64,000 nucleotides of DNA from Sphingomonadales bacterium (GTDB lineage Bacteria; Pseudomonadota; Alphaproteobacteria; Sphingomonadales; Sphingomonadaceae), in the NCBI GenBank assembly GCA_016704425.1, contig JADJAC010000011.1:620001-684000 (forward strand), given 5' to 3'. A program made the position numbers and the translations under genes. The notes beneath the pieces were generated by a model. It ran no database searches. It saw only the letters and a program-made list of their open reading frames with translations, and was not told the DNA's origin. Every line of letters begins with the position of its first letter. Position 1 is the first letter of the stretch. This document shows positions 24,841 through 33,563 of the stretch, piece after piece.

Positions 24841-25182
24841 ATGTCTGTTGGAGATGCACTACTTGGTATTCACGCGACGGCGCTACAGCTCCGTTCGCAG
24901 CGGATGTCGATGCTTGCCTCGAACATCGCCAATGCTGCGACGCCGAACTACAAGGCTCGCGACATCAATTTTGCGCAGGCCTTGCGCCAGGCAAGCAACG
25001 GCGAGTCCATCGAGTCTTCGGTCGAATATCGGGTGCCCCTCCAGCCGTCGCTTGATGGGAACACCGTGGAAATGTCGACGGAGCAGACGGCGTTTGCTGA
25101 AAATGCGCTCGCCTATCGTTCGAGCCTGTCCTTCCTGCAAGGTCGGGTCGGGACGATGATGCGCGCGCTGAAGGGCGAATAG
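24841..25182 (+). CDS. flgB: Flagellar proximal rod protein FlgB
   Basis: 113 residues. LRSQRMSMLASNIANAATPNYKARDINF is the N-terminal rod/hook signature, and the C-terminus forms the matching helix (ALAYRSSLSFLQGRVGTMMRAL). It belongs to the proximal rod in the periplasm. The frame is open upstream, but the ATG has GGAGG 5 bases before it. It starts the ten-plus-gene operon that follows. Confidence 0.95.
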   Translation: MSVGDALLGIHATALQLRSQRMSMLASNIANAATPNYKARDINFAQALRQASNGESIESSVEYRVPLQPSLDGNTVEMSTEQTAFAENALAYRSSLSFLQGRVGTMMRALKGE

Positions 25183-25183
25183 A

Positions 25184-25591
25184 ATGTCGAACCAGACGCT
25201 CTCGCTATTTGATATCAGTGGTCGTGCCATGGCGGCCCAGCTCGTGCGGCTCAACACGACTGCATCGAACCTGGCCAATGCCGGAACCATTTCGGGCACG
25301 GAAGAAGGTGCCTTCAGATCCCTCAAGCCGGTCTTCCGCACAATCATGGGCGATGATGGCACGGCAACTGTGGCGATCGACAAGATTGTCTCTTCGCCAG
25401 CCGCGCCAACGAAGCGCCACGATCCTTCGCACCCGCTCGCCGACAAGAATGGCGATGTCTGGGAAGCGGCTGTCGATAGCGCTGCAGAGATGGTCGAGAT
25501 GCTCGAAACGTCGCGCCAATACCAGAACAATGTTCAGGTTCTTCAAACCGCGAAGGGCCTGATGCTCGAAACTTTGAGGTTAGGACAATGA
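25184..25591 (+). CDS. flgC: Flagellar proximal rod protein FlgC
   Basis: 135 residues. N-terminal LFDISGRAMAAQLVRLNTTASNLANAGT and C-terminal AAEMVEMLETSRQYQNNVQVLQTAKGL helices are those of FlgC. It forms rod with FlgB, FlgF and FlgG. It follows flgB with a 1-base gap and overlaps flgD by 4 bases. Confidence 0.95.
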   Translation: MSNQTLSLFDISGRAMAAQLVRLNTTASNLANAGTISGTEEGAFRSLKPVFRTIMGDDGTATVAIDKIVSSPAAPTKRHDPSHPLADKNGDVWEAAVDSAAEMVEMLETSRQYQNNVQVLQTAKGLMLETLRLGQ

Positions 25592-25893
25592 CAAGCACTA
25601 CCCCCGTGAACGGTTCGAATATTCCGGTCGTCCCCAAGGGTGCCGGTGCCCAGAAGCTCGACGAAACCGCATTCCTGCGGCTTATGACGACCCAGCTCAA
25701 GGAGCAGGATCCGTTCAATCCGGTCGATAACACCGCGATGGTTGCCCAAATGGCGCAATTTTCAAGCGTCGCCGGCATTTCTGAAATGAATGCGTCGCTC
25801 AAGGGTATTGCCGACCAGATCCAGCAGCAGACGGCGCTACTGACGGCCATTCAGGCCCAGAGCACGCCCACCAGCACCACTACTGGCGTATAA
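25588..25893 (+). CDS. flgD: Hook-capping protein FlgD, short form
   Basis: 101 residues against about 220-230 in the best-known members. It keeps the conserved N-terminal region: LDETAFLRLMTTQLKEQDPFNPVDNTAMVAQMAQFSSV. The Tudor/fibronectin-like C-terminal domains are missing; the gene simply ends after a serine/threonine-rich tail, with flgE starting 13 bases later. No remnant of the missing part is seen. Alphaproteobacteria often have short FlgD proteins, so this is likely functional. Confidence 0.9.
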   Translation: MTSTTPVNGSNIPVVPKGAGAQKLDETAFLRLMTTQLKEQDPFNPVDNTAMVAQMAQFSSVAGISEMNASLKGIADQIQQQTALLTAIQAQSTPTSTTTGV

Positions 25894-25905
25894 GGAGAAG
25901 TTTTC

Positions 25906-26733
25906 ATGGCTTTCTACACATCATTGTCCGGGCTCAAGGGGGCGCAAGCCGATCTCACGGCCATTTCGAACAACCTCGCGAACGTGAATTCGACCGGGTT
26001 CAAGAAGAGCCGCGCACAGTTCGGCGACCTGTTCGCCAGTTCGCCGACGCAGAACACGAGGCTGGTGTCGGGTCAGGGTACGCGGCTCAACGGCATTACC
26101 CAGCAGTTCACGCAAGGTACGCTGGAAGCGACGGATCGTACACTCGACCTTGCCGTTGCTGGCGAAGGCCTGTTTGTCGTGAAGGGCGATCCTCCCCGCC
26201 AGGCCGTCACATACACGCGCAATGGCTCGTTCAACGTCATGCCTGATCGTTCCGTCCGTGACACGACGGGAGCAAAACTGCAGCTTTTGCCTGTTGACGC
26301 GGCCGGCAACGTCACCTCGACAGCGCTTGGCTCGCTCATCGACTTCAACCTGCCAACGGGCGCGCCGGCCAATCCGACAGCTGCGCTGGTCAATGTATCG
26401 ATTGCTCTCGACGGCCTGACCACCGCCACCTATGCGGATGGTTCGAGCGAGCTTCTGGGCAAGGTCGCAATGGCGAGCTTTACAGCGCAGGAGGGCCTTC
26501 GTCCGGTCGGTGACGGTCATTGGCAGTCCACGGGTGAAAGCGGGCCGCCGACAATCGATGCAGCCACCAATGGGCCGCTTGGTTCGATCCGTTCGGGTGC
26601 CCTTGAACGCGCGAATGTCGACGTAACGGAAGAACTGGTGGCCCTCATCGCGGCCCAGCGAAACTTCCAGGCTAACGCCAAGGCGATCGAAACCGACAAG
26701 GCGATGACCCAGTCGGTCCTGAACATCAATTGA
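25906..26733 (+). CDS. flgE: Flagellar hook protein FlgE, compact
   Basis: 275 residues, short for a hook protein. N-terminus MAFYTSLSGLKGAQADLTAISNNLANVNSTGFKKS and C-terminus NVDVTEELVALIAAQRNFQANAKAIETDKAM are the paired axial helices of the family. Between them is one small outer domain. It is assigned as FlgE rather than a third rod protein because flgF and flgG follow and because it comes right after the cap gene. RBS GGAGA sits upstream of the ATG. Confidence 0.88.
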   Translation: MAFYTSLSGLKGAQADLTAISNNLANVNSTGFKKSRAQFGDLFASSPTQNTRLVSGQGTRLNGITQQFTQGTLEATDRTLDLAVAGEGLFVVKGDPPRQAVTYTRNGSFNVMPDRSVRDTTGAKLQLLPVDAAGNVTSTALGSLIDFNLPTGAPANPTAALVNVSIALDGLTTATYADGSSELLGKVAMASFTAQEGLRPVGDGHWQSTGESGPPTIDAATNGPLGSIRSGALERANVDVTEELVALIAAQRNFQANAKAIETDKAMTQSVLNIN

Positions 26734-26744
26734 TGGACTGAACT

Positions 26745-27488
26745 GTGGACCGGCTCATCTATACCAGCCTTACGGCAATGCGCAGTGCGCAATCCCGGCA
26801 AGCGGCGACGGCGAATAATCTCGCCAACGCCCAGACGCCGGGGTTTCGCGGCGAAGTTGCCGAGGCGCAGGCGCTGTGGGTTCGTGGCGATGGCCTCGAA
26901 AGCAGGGCGGTTGCGTCCGAAGAGGTCATCGGTGCCGACATGCGCGCTGGTGTGGTGATGGAAACGGGCCGCGATCTCGATGTGGCGATGCAGGGCGATG
27001 CCCTGCTGGTTGTTCAGGCGGACAATGGAGAGGACGCCTATACCCGCCGAGGCGACCTGCAGCTATCGCAATCCGGTCTGCTGACCAATGGTGAAGGTCA
27101 ACCCGTGATGGGGGCACAGGGCCCCATCACATTGCCGCCTGCCGACAAGGTAATGATCGACAGTTCCGGACGCATCTCGATCGTGCCAGTCGGCGGCGAT
27201 CCGGCGCAGCCGCAAGAAGTGGATCATCTCCGCCTCGTCACTGCGACAGGTTCGAAGATCATCAAGGGGCTGGATGGCCTTTTCCGCATTCGCGGAGGCG
27301 GGATTCTTCCCGACGATCCGGATGCCCGATTGCTGACTGGCCATATCGAGGGATCGAATGTGTCGGCCACCGCAACACTTGTCCAGATGATCGAAGCCAG
27401 CCGGTCCTGGGATACGCAATTGAAACTGATCAGCAGTGCACGCGACATGGATTCGGCAGCTGCCGATCTCATGCGCTTGCCTGAATAG
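26745..27488 (+). CDS. flgF: Flagellar proximal rod protein FlgF
   Basis: 247 residues from a GTG start; the nearby ATG in the same frame is followed at once by a stop. It begins DRLIYTSLTAMRSAQSRQAATANNLANAQTPGF, with the bod_rod motif, and ends with TATLVQMIEASRSWDTQLKLI. The DRLIY opening is specific for FlgF. It forms rod next to FlgB/FlgC. Confidence 0.93.
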   Translation: MDRLIYTSLTAMRSAQSRQAATANNLANAQTPGFRGEVAEAQALWVRGDGLESRAVASEEVIGADMRAGVVMETGRDLDVAMQGDALLVVQADNGEDAYTRRGDLQLSQSGLLTNGEGQPVMGAQGPITLPPADKVMIDSSGRISIVPVGGDPAQPQEVDHLRLVTATGSKIIKGLDGLFRIRGGGILPDDPDARLLTGHIEGSNVSATATLVQMIEASRSWDTQLKLISSARDMDSAAADLMRLPE

Positions 27489-27499
27489 GAGCAAAACGA

Positions 27500-28288
27500 A
27501 TGTCGTCAGGTGCATTGCATGTCGCCCGTACCGGGCTCGACGCACAGAACATGAAGATGCAGGTTATCGCGAACAACCTCGCGAACGTGAATACAACCGG
27601 CTTCAAGCGGGATCGCGCCAGTTTCGAAACACTGGCCTATCAGATCGTCAATACGGCGGGCTCGCCATCTTCGGCGGAAAACAAATATGCGACCGGACTG
27701 AATCTTGGAACTGGCGTTCAGGTCAAGGGAACGGCCCGGATCGAGACGCAGGGCACGTTGAACACGACCGGCAACGGACTTGACGTGGCCATTGAAGGGG
27801 CCGGCTATTTTCAGATTCTGATGCCTGATGGGCAGACTGCCTATACCCGGGCTGGCGATTTCAGCATGTCTGCGGAGGGCACGATTGTAACAGGCAATGG
27901 CCTGCCGCTTCAGCCGCAGATCCAGGTTCCAGAAGGTGCCACCTCCGTTTCAATCGGTGCTGATGGCACAGTGACAGCCCAGCTTGCGGGGCAAACCGAC
28001 CCAACCGAACTGGGCAAGATCGAGACGGCTCGGTTTGTCAATCCGGCTGGCTTGCAGGCACTTGGAAACAATCTTCTGGCTCAAACGGCTTCATCGGGTG
28101 TCGCTCAAGTTGGCGCGCCGGGAAGCGAGGGCAGGGGCGCGCTTCGTGGTGGCGCCCTAGAATCCTCCAACGTCAATGTCGTTGAAGAGCTGGTCGACAT
28201 GATCGAGACGCAACGTGCCTATGAGGTCAACTCGAAGATGATCCAGGCCGCAGACGAAATGCTGAAAAATGCCAGCCAACAGCTTTAG
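27500..28288 (+). CDS. flgG: Flagellar distal rod protein FlgG
   Basis: 262 residues, the normal FlgG length. ALHVARTGLDAQNMKMQVIANNLANVNTTGFKRDRA is the FlgG N-terminus, and SSNVNVVEELVDMIETQRAYEVNSKMIQAADEML the C-terminus. It forms the distal rod passing through the L and P rings. Its 3' end overlaps flgH by 20 bases. Confidence 0.96.
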   Translation: MSSGALHVARTGLDAQNMKMQVIANNLANVNTTGFKRDRASFETLAYQIVNTAGSPSSAENKYATGLNLGTGVQVKGTARIETQGTLNTTGNGLDVAIEGAGYFQILMPDGQTAYTRAGDFSMSAEGTIVTGNGLPLQPQIQVPEGATSVSIGADGTVTAQLAGQTDPTELGKIETARFVNPAGLQALGNNLLAQTASSGVAQVGAPGSEGRGALRGGALESSNVNVVEELVDMIETQRAYEVNSKMIQAADEMLKNASQQL

Positions 28289-29030
28289 TTTTCGCGCCCG
28301 CCTGTCTTGGGCGCGGATCGGGAGGCGGGGCCAAAGTCCCCACATATTTGCCTCGCCTCCCAAATATTTCACGCTTTGCGCGGCTGCATTTGCCGCGGTT
28401 GGTATCGCAGCTTCGCCCGCTTCTGCGAAGCACAAGGAGCGGCCCGAAGACGCGGCTTTTCGCCCAACTGCTCCGATCGCTGCACCCGTCACGGTGGCAA
28501 ACGGCGCGATTTTTCAGGGTGGCGCCTATGCGCCGCTCACGTCCGGCGCGAGGGCCTCGCAGCCGGGGGATCTGATCACAATAGTTCTGGTCGAGCGCAC
28601 AAGCGCCAGCAAATCCAACTCTGCAACAACTGGCCGTGATGGAGGTATTGGGCTCACACCGCCGACAACCGGTCCACTCAGCCTTTTCAAACCGACCGAT
28701 ATTAATGCAGGCGGCACACAGTCGTTCAAAGGGAAGGGCGATGCTGCCCAGTCCAACGCTCTGTCGGGAGAGATTAGCGTGACCGTGGCCGCAGTTTATC
28801 CCAATGGCACAATGCTTGTCAGCGGCGAAAAGCAATTGACACTCAATCGAGGCGATGAGCGCGTCCAATTTTCCGGTCTTATCCGGGTTTCCGACATTGC
28901 ACCCGATAACCGCGTGCTTTCAACCCGCGTTGCCGATGCCCGCATCCTTTATGTCGGTCGGGGTGAAATCGCGCGCGCCAGCAGGCAAGGCTGGCTGCAA
29001 CGCTTCTTCTCCATGGTGAGTCCGTTCTGA
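28269..29030 (+). CDS. flgH: Flagellar L-ring protein FlgH
   Basis: 253 residues. The body has GDLITIVLVERTSASKSNSATTGRDG, the SFKGKGDAAQSNALSGEISVTV strand region and NRVLSTRVADARILYVG; all are FlgH landmarks of the outer-membrane L-ring. The export leader looks non-standard: about 33 polar/basic residues, then a hydrophobic segment with cleavage near ASPASA. The usual lipobox cysteine is not seen. The start overlaps flgG; a shorter start is not available as ATG before the hydrophobic region. Confidence 0.9.
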   Translation: MPANSFSFRARLSWARIGRRGQSPHIFASPPKYFTLCAAAFAAVGIAASPASAKHKERPEDAAFRPTAPIAAPVTVANGAIFQGGAYAPLTSGARASQPGDLITIVLVERTSASKSNSATTGRDGGIGLTPPTTGPLSLFKPTDINAGGTQSFKGKGDAAQSNALSGEISVTVAAVYPNGTMLVSGEKQLTLNRGDERVQFSGLIRVSDIAPDNRVLSTRVADARILYVGRGEIARASRQGWLQRFFSMVSPF

Positions 29031-30151
29031 TGGCCAGCTTTTCAAATATTCTCGCGCGCTCGATGGCACTGGCTGCAGCTTTTCTTTGCATGCAGCTGGC
29101 CGTGCCGGCTTCGGCTGAGCGCATCAAGGATCTGGGGCAGTTCCAGGGGCTCCGTGCCAACCAACTGACGGGCTACGGACTTGTTGTCGGCCTTGCGGGG
29201 ACTGGTGATGACAGTCTCGACTATGCAACGCTCGCGATGAAGGGAGCTGTTTCTCGCTTCGGGCTGACACTGCCCGCCGGTGTCAATCCCTCGCTGAAGA
29301 ATGTTGCTGCGGTCATGATCACGGCAGAATTGCCGCCCTTTGCAAAACCCGGGCAGCGTCTGGACATTACCGTATCCGCAATGGGCAAGGCCAAGTCGCT
29401 TCGCGGCGGGACGTTGCTTATGGCTCCACTCTATGGCGCGGACGGCCAGATTTATGCAATGGCGCAGGGCAATCTGGTCGTTGGCGGACTTGGCATTGAC
29501 GCAGCGGACGGCTCCAAAGTGGCAGTCAATGTACCATCCGCTGGTCGCGTGGACGGAGGCGCCACTGTCGAACGCTCTGTTGACACTGGCTTCACCAATG
29601 GAGACCAGCTTGTTATCAATCTTCACGATCAAGATCTGACCAACGCAAAGCTGGTCGCGGAGGCCATCAACCGGACTTTGGGTGCCGGAACGGCGCAAGC
29701 AAGCGATGGTGGTTCAATCAGCATCGCAGCTCCCCAAGGCGGGCCAGCACGCATCAGCATGATGAGCATGATCGAGAATATCGAGATCAAGCCGTCCGAA
29801 CCCCCGGCACGGGTGATTGTCAATTCCCGGACAGGGACCGTCGTGATCAACGGTGCAGTCCGGATCAGCACGGCTGCCGTGACGCACGGCAAACTGACGG
29901 TGAGAGTCGATGAAAAGCCGCGGGTTATCCAGCCAGAGCCATTCAGCCGCGGCCAGACCGCACTTGAACCGAATAGCGATATCAAGGTCGAGGAAGCCAG
30001 AAATCCCATGTTCCTGATGCCAAAAGGGGCCTCGCTCCAGGACATTGTGAAGGCAATCAACCGCATCGGCGCATCGCCTGGAGATCTGGTCGCCATCCTC
30101 GAGGCTCTCAAGGAAGCAGGAGCGCTCAAAGCGGAGTTGATAGTGATATGA
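29030..30151 (+). CDS. flgI: Flagellar P-ring protein FlgI
   Basis: 373 residues. Sec signal peptide of about 29 residues ending in VPASA, then the conserved RIKDLGQFQGLRANQLTGYGLVVGLAGTGDDS opening of mature FlgI. It ends with the family motif DIVKAINRIGASPGDLVAILEALKEAGALKAEL. It builds the P-ring in the peptidoglycan layer with the help of FlgA. It overlaps flgH by one base and flgJ by 4. Confidence 0.97.
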   Translation: MASFSNILARSMALAAAFLCMQLAVPASAERIKDLGQFQGLRANQLTGYGLVVGLAGTGDDSLDYATLAMKGAVSRFGLTLPAGVNPSLKNVAAVMITAELPPFAKPGQRLDITVSAMGKAKSLRGGTLLMAPLYGADGQIYAMAQGNLVVGGLGIDAADGSKVAVNVPSAGRVDGGATVERSVDTGFTNGDQLVINLHDQDLTNAKLVAEAINRTLGAGTAQASDGGSISIAAPQGGPARISMMSMIENIEIKPSEPPARVIVNSRTGTVVINGAVRISTAAVTHGKLTVRVDEKPRVIQPEPFSRGQTALEPNSDIKVEEARNPMFLMPKGASLQDIVKAINRIGASPGDLVAILEALKEAGALKAELIVI

Positions 30152-30429
30152 TCAAACCCATTTCATCTGCACTTGCGACTCCCGTCAAGGCACCAAGCCC
30201 CGCGCTGCTGAAGGCGGCGCAGGGGTTTGAAGCCGTTTTCCTGCGTGAAATGATCGGCTCGATGCGCAAGGCCAAATTGACCGAGGATGATCTGTTCGGA
30301 TCGAGCGCGACCGACAATTTCCGGGAGCTGGCTGATGCAAACCTGGCCGACAACATGTCAAGCCTTGGCCAGTTTGGTATCGCCAAGCTGGTTGAGGCGC
30401 AGATGGCCAAGCTCGGAGTGAAGCCATGA
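30148..30429 (+). CDS. flgJ: Rod-capping protein FlgJ, rod-binding domain only
   Basis: 93 residues. They match only the N-terminal rod-binding domain: LLKAAQGFEAVFLREMIGSMRKAKL, then NFRELADANLADNMSSLGQFGIA. The C-terminal muramidase half of enterobacterial FlgJ is absent, as usual in alphaproteobacteria. Peptidoglycan cutting is presumably done by the SLT protein encoded beside flhA. It overlaps both flgI and flgK by 4 bases. Confidence 0.93.
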   Translation: MIKPISSALATPVKAPSPALLKAAQGFEAVFLREMIGSMRKAKLTEDDLFGSSATDNFRELADANLADNMSSLGQFGIAKLVEAQMAKLGVKP

Positions 30430-31769
30430 GCGACCTGCTGAGCGTCGGCGCCTCAGGGCTGCGCGCCTATGGGAGGGCGCTTTCCAACGTCGGTGACAAT
30501 ATCGCAAACGCACAGACCCCTGGCTATGCGAGACGGACCACGCGCCTGGAGGAGCTTGCCGGAAACGGCGAGATGACACTTTATCATGCGGCCGGCAATG
30601 CAAATGGCGTCCGCGTGACCGGGATCAACCGCATCACCGACCAGTGGCTGGTCGATGGATCACGCGCCGCAAGTGCTGACGCGGGCCAAACCGCCGCGCG
30701 GCTTCCATGGCTGACGGCGGCCGAGGCTGGCCTTTCCCAAGGTGGCAACGGAGTCGGGGCAGCATTGACCAGCCTGTTCAACAGTGCGGACCAGCTTTCA
30801 GCCGACCCGACAAACACGACCTTGCGATCATCCTTCCTTGCTGCAGCAGACGGAACGGCAGCAGCATTTCAAAGGACTGCCGGCTCGCTCGATTCCGCCA
30901 TCGCTGGCGTCGGCGCTGCCGCTGGCGCAACAGTGACGCAACTCAATACTGACCTGGTGGCGTTGCAGAAAGTGAATGACGGCCTGCTGCGCGCCCGCGA
31001 CGGCACGACCAATCAGGCGGGTCTGCTCGATGAAAGGGACCGTCTGCTGGATAGTATTGGCTCAGCCGTCCCGATTTCGGTGACCTATGACAACAGGCAG
31101 GCCGCGACTGTCAGCCTTGGCGGGGCAGCAGGTCCCGTCATGCTTTCCGGTCCCGGTGGTGCCTCAACATTCAGCGTTGCCATTGCCGTTGACGGCCGGC
31201 TGACCTTTTCGCTTTCAACGGCAGGTGGCCCGGTACTGCCTGCCTCAGGCCAGCTCGCCGGCCTTTCGGATGCTGCAAATCACCTGGCCGATCAACGCCT
31301 TGGCCTTGATGCACTCGCATCGCAGGTCTCAACCAGCCTCAACGCAGCACATACGGCCGGTTTCGACGCGAACGGCAATCCCGGCAGCCCGCTTTTCACT
31401 CTGGGCGCAACAGGCGCGGCTTCGCTGGCAGTTGTTGCGCTCGCGCCGGATCAGGTCGCAGCCGCGGATGCAACGAGTGCTAATGGCAACCTTCTCGCTC
31501 TCGCCGGCCTGCGCGGAAACTCTGGCGTGGAAGCCGGATGGGCAGCACTTGTGGCAGCCCAAAGCCAGTCCGTGTCGACTGCGCGCGCCGAAGACGCTGC
31601 GGCATCTTCAAGGCGCGATGGCGCGTTCGCCGCGCGTTCGGAAATGAGCGGCGTCGATCTCGATCAGGAAGCGGCCGACTTGCTGAGATTCCAGCAAGCC
31701 TATGCTGGTTCTGCCCGCGTGATCCAGACTGCGCGCGAAACGCTTGAATCCATTCTCAATATCTTCTGA
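30426..31769 (+). CDS. flgK: Hook-filament junction protein FlgK
   Basis: 447 residues, shorter than the roughly 550 of E. coli. N-terminal LSVGASGLRAYGRALSNVGDNIANAQTPGYARRTTRLEE and C-terminal SGVDLDQEAADLLRFQQAYAGSARVIQTARETLESIL are the axial segments of FlgK. The middle forms a reduced surface domain. It is exported through the flagellum, probably with the FlgN-like chaperone. Confidence 0.94.
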   Translation: MSDLLSVGASGLRAYGRALSNVGDNIANAQTPGYARRTTRLEELAGNGEMTLYHAAGNANGVRVTGINRITDQWLVDGSRAASADAGQTAARLPWLTAAEAGLSQGGNGVGAALTSLFNSADQLSADPTNTTLRSSFLAAADGTAAAFQRTAGSLDSAIAGVGAAAGATVTQLNTDLVALQKVNDGLLRARDGTTNQAGLLDERDRLLDSIGSAVPISVTYDNRQAATVSLGGAAGPVMLSGPGGASTFSVAIAVDGRLTFSLSTAGGPVLPASGQLAGLSDAANHLADQRLGLDALASQVSTSLNAAHTAGFDANGNPGSPLFTLGATGAASLAVVALAPDQVAAADATSANGNLLALAGLRGNSGVEAGWAALVAAQSQSVSTARAEDAAASSRRDGAFAARSEMSGVDLDQEAADLLRFQQAYAGSARVIQTARETLESILNIF

Positions 31770-31780
31770 TCGGACTGAAC

Positions 31781-32611
31781 ATGATCAATGCCGTCGGTAG
31801 CCGAATGATGATCGAAATCAATCGCCAGAAGTCACTCGCGCGCACGATTTCGGATACGCAGGTCACGATCTCGACAGGCAAGAAAATTCAGCGGGCCTCC
31901 GACAATCCTGTTGCTGCAGCTCGAGTGGCGGTGATCGGCCGCGCCCAGGCAAACAGCAATGCCTGGGCGATCAATCTCGACACAGGCCTTTCACTCAACA
32001 GCCAGGCGGATACCGCGGTTACCGGCATGGCCGATCGTATTGCACTTGCCCGCGAGCTTGTCCTTGGCGGAGCGAATGGCACACTGGCACAGACTGACCG
32101 GAACATGATTGCGGCGCAGCTTGATGGCATTGCCGACGAACTTGACGGGCTCGTCAATCGCAAGTCCGCGAATGGCCAGCCACTCTTCGCAACGGGAACT
32201 GCACTTAGCGTTCGCTATGATGAGAATACCGTTTTTGCGCCAGTGCCTTCGCAAGCGCAGGTGTTCGATGCCGGCGGCATATCGCTTTCCCAAATGGTCC
32301 GCGATGCGGCAACGGCGCTGCGCAGCGGCTCTGCTCCAGCGATTGGCGCGTCGATCACGACGCTGGACACAGGCGTGACCAAGACAGCGGACGCTTTGGG
32401 AGATATCGGTCAGCGGGGAAGGCGCTTGCAGTCACTGCAGGAAGCCGCACGTGCACACGACATCGATCTCGCGGCAGAAAGAACCAATCTCGAAGCGACC
32501 GATATATCGGAAGCTGTGGCCCAGTTGACCGCTCAGACATTGACGCTGGAAGCCGCGCAGGCGGCTTTTGCAAGGATCAACCGACGCACGCTGCTCGATC
32601 TACTTTCCTGA
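31781..32611 (+). CDS. flgL: Hook-filament junction protein FlgL
   Basis: 276 residues. Flagellin-like N-terminus (RQKSLARTISDTQVTISTGKKIQRASDNPVAAAR) and C-terminus (ERTNLEATDISEAVAQLTAQTLTLEAAQAAFARI) identify FlgL. It sits between hook and filament. It is the last gene of the flgB run before a gap that holds a sigma-28-like promoter. Confidence 0.93.
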   Translation: MINAVGSRMMIEINRQKSLARTISDTQVTISTGKKIQRASDNPVAAARVAVIGRAQANSNAWAINLDTGLSLNSQADTAVTGMADRIALARELVLGGANGTLAQTDRNMIAAQLDGIADELDGLVNRKSANGQPLFATGTALSVRYDENTVFAPVPSQAQVFDAGGISLSQMVRDAATALRSGSAPAIGASITTLDTGVTKTADALGDIGQRGRRLQSLQEAARAHDIDLAAERTNLEATDISEAVAQLTAQTLTLEAAQAAFARINRRTLLDLLS

Positions 32612-32612
32612 C

Positions 32613-32639
32613 GCAAGTTTTCCGGGCCACTGCCGTTCT
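32613..32639 (+). promoter_or_regulatory. Sigma-28-like promoter of motAB
   Basis: GCAAGTTT (32613-32620), 11 bases, GCCGTTCT (32632-32639). Compared with the classical TAAAGTTT-N11-GCCGATAA, it matches 6 of 8 at -35 and the GCCG core at -10, with exact spacing. It overlaps the flgL stop and lies about 60 bases before motA. Weaker than the flagellin promoter. Confidence 0.5.
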
Positions 32640-32699
32640 TCAACCTGTGGCACATTCGGCCAAACGGGTCGCAAAGTCAGGGATGAAACAGGCACATTC

Positions 32700-33563
32700 A
32701 TGTTCGCAGCTATCGGTATAATTGTTCTGCTCGTCATGGTGTTTGGCGGATTCGCCTTTACCGGCGGCAATCTCGAGCCTGTCTTGCACGCGCTCCCGCA
32801 CGAAATGCTGATCATCGGCGGTGCGGGTGTCGGCGCGTTGATCATCGGCAACTCGTCGAAAGAACTCAAAGCGCTGGGCAGCGTCATGGGCAAGATCTTC
32901 AAGGGGCCAAAATATAACCGCCAGGACTATCTCGATTGCATCTTCCTCGTGTCCAGGCTCATGAAAATGCTTCGGACAGAAGGCCCTGTCGCGGTGGAAC
33001 CTCATATCGAGGATCCGGCATCATCAAGCGTCTTTGCGGAATATCCCAAGCTGCTCAAGGACACGACGCTTATACACCTGATTGCCGATACCCTGCGCCT
33101 TGTTGTTGTGTCATCCGGCACGCTCGACCCAAATGCGGTCGAGGACGTGATGGACAATACGATCAAGAATCACGTCCATCATACCGAGCAACCGGCGGAA
33201 ACCTTGCAGACGCTTTCGGACGCACTGCCCGCCCTGGGCATCGTTGCGGCCGTGCTTGGGGTCGTCAAGACGATGGGATCGATCGACAAGCCTCCGGCAA
33301 TTCTGGGCGGAATGATTGGGTCGGCGCTGGTTGGGACCTTCCTCGGCGTTTTGCTGTCTTATGGTTTGGTCGGGCCGTTTGCCAACCGCGCAAAGCAGGT
33401 CATCGCTGCCGATGCCGCCATCTATCATGTGGTCAAGCAGATCATTGTTGCTTCTCTCAATGGGCATCCGCTGCCCTTGGTCATTGAAGCCGCACGATCC
33501 GGTATCGAGCACAGCAATCAGCCAAGCTTCGCTGAAGTATTCGACGGTATGCGGGGACGCTAA
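32700..33563 (+). CDS. motA: Flagellar stator protein MotA
   Basis: 287 residues with four hydrophobic segments. Landmarks: MFAAIGIIVLLVMVFGGFAFTGGNL at the N-terminus, the cytoplasmic loop with charged residues (DYLDCIFLVSRLMKMLRTEG), and PALGIVAAVLGVVKTM plus GGMIGSALVGTFLGVLLSYG, the membrane pair lining the proton path. With MotB it forms the ion-driven stator. The frame is open upstream, but ATG 32700 gives the family N-terminus. It ends one base into motB. Confidence 0.95.
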   Translation: MFAAIGIIVLLVMVFGGFAFTGGNLEPVLHALPHEMLIIGGAGVGALIIGNSSKELKALGSVMGKIFKGPKYNRQDYLDCIFLVSRLMKMLRTEGPVAVEPHIEDPASSSVFAEYPKLLKDTTLIHLIADTLRLVVVSSGTLDPNAVEDVMDNTIKNHVHHTEQPAETLQTLSDALPALGIVAAVLGVVKTMGSIDKPPAILGGMIGSALVGTFLGVLLSYGLVGPFANRAKQVIAADAAIYHVVKQIIVASLNGHPLPLVIEAARSGIEHSNQPSFAEVFDGMRGR

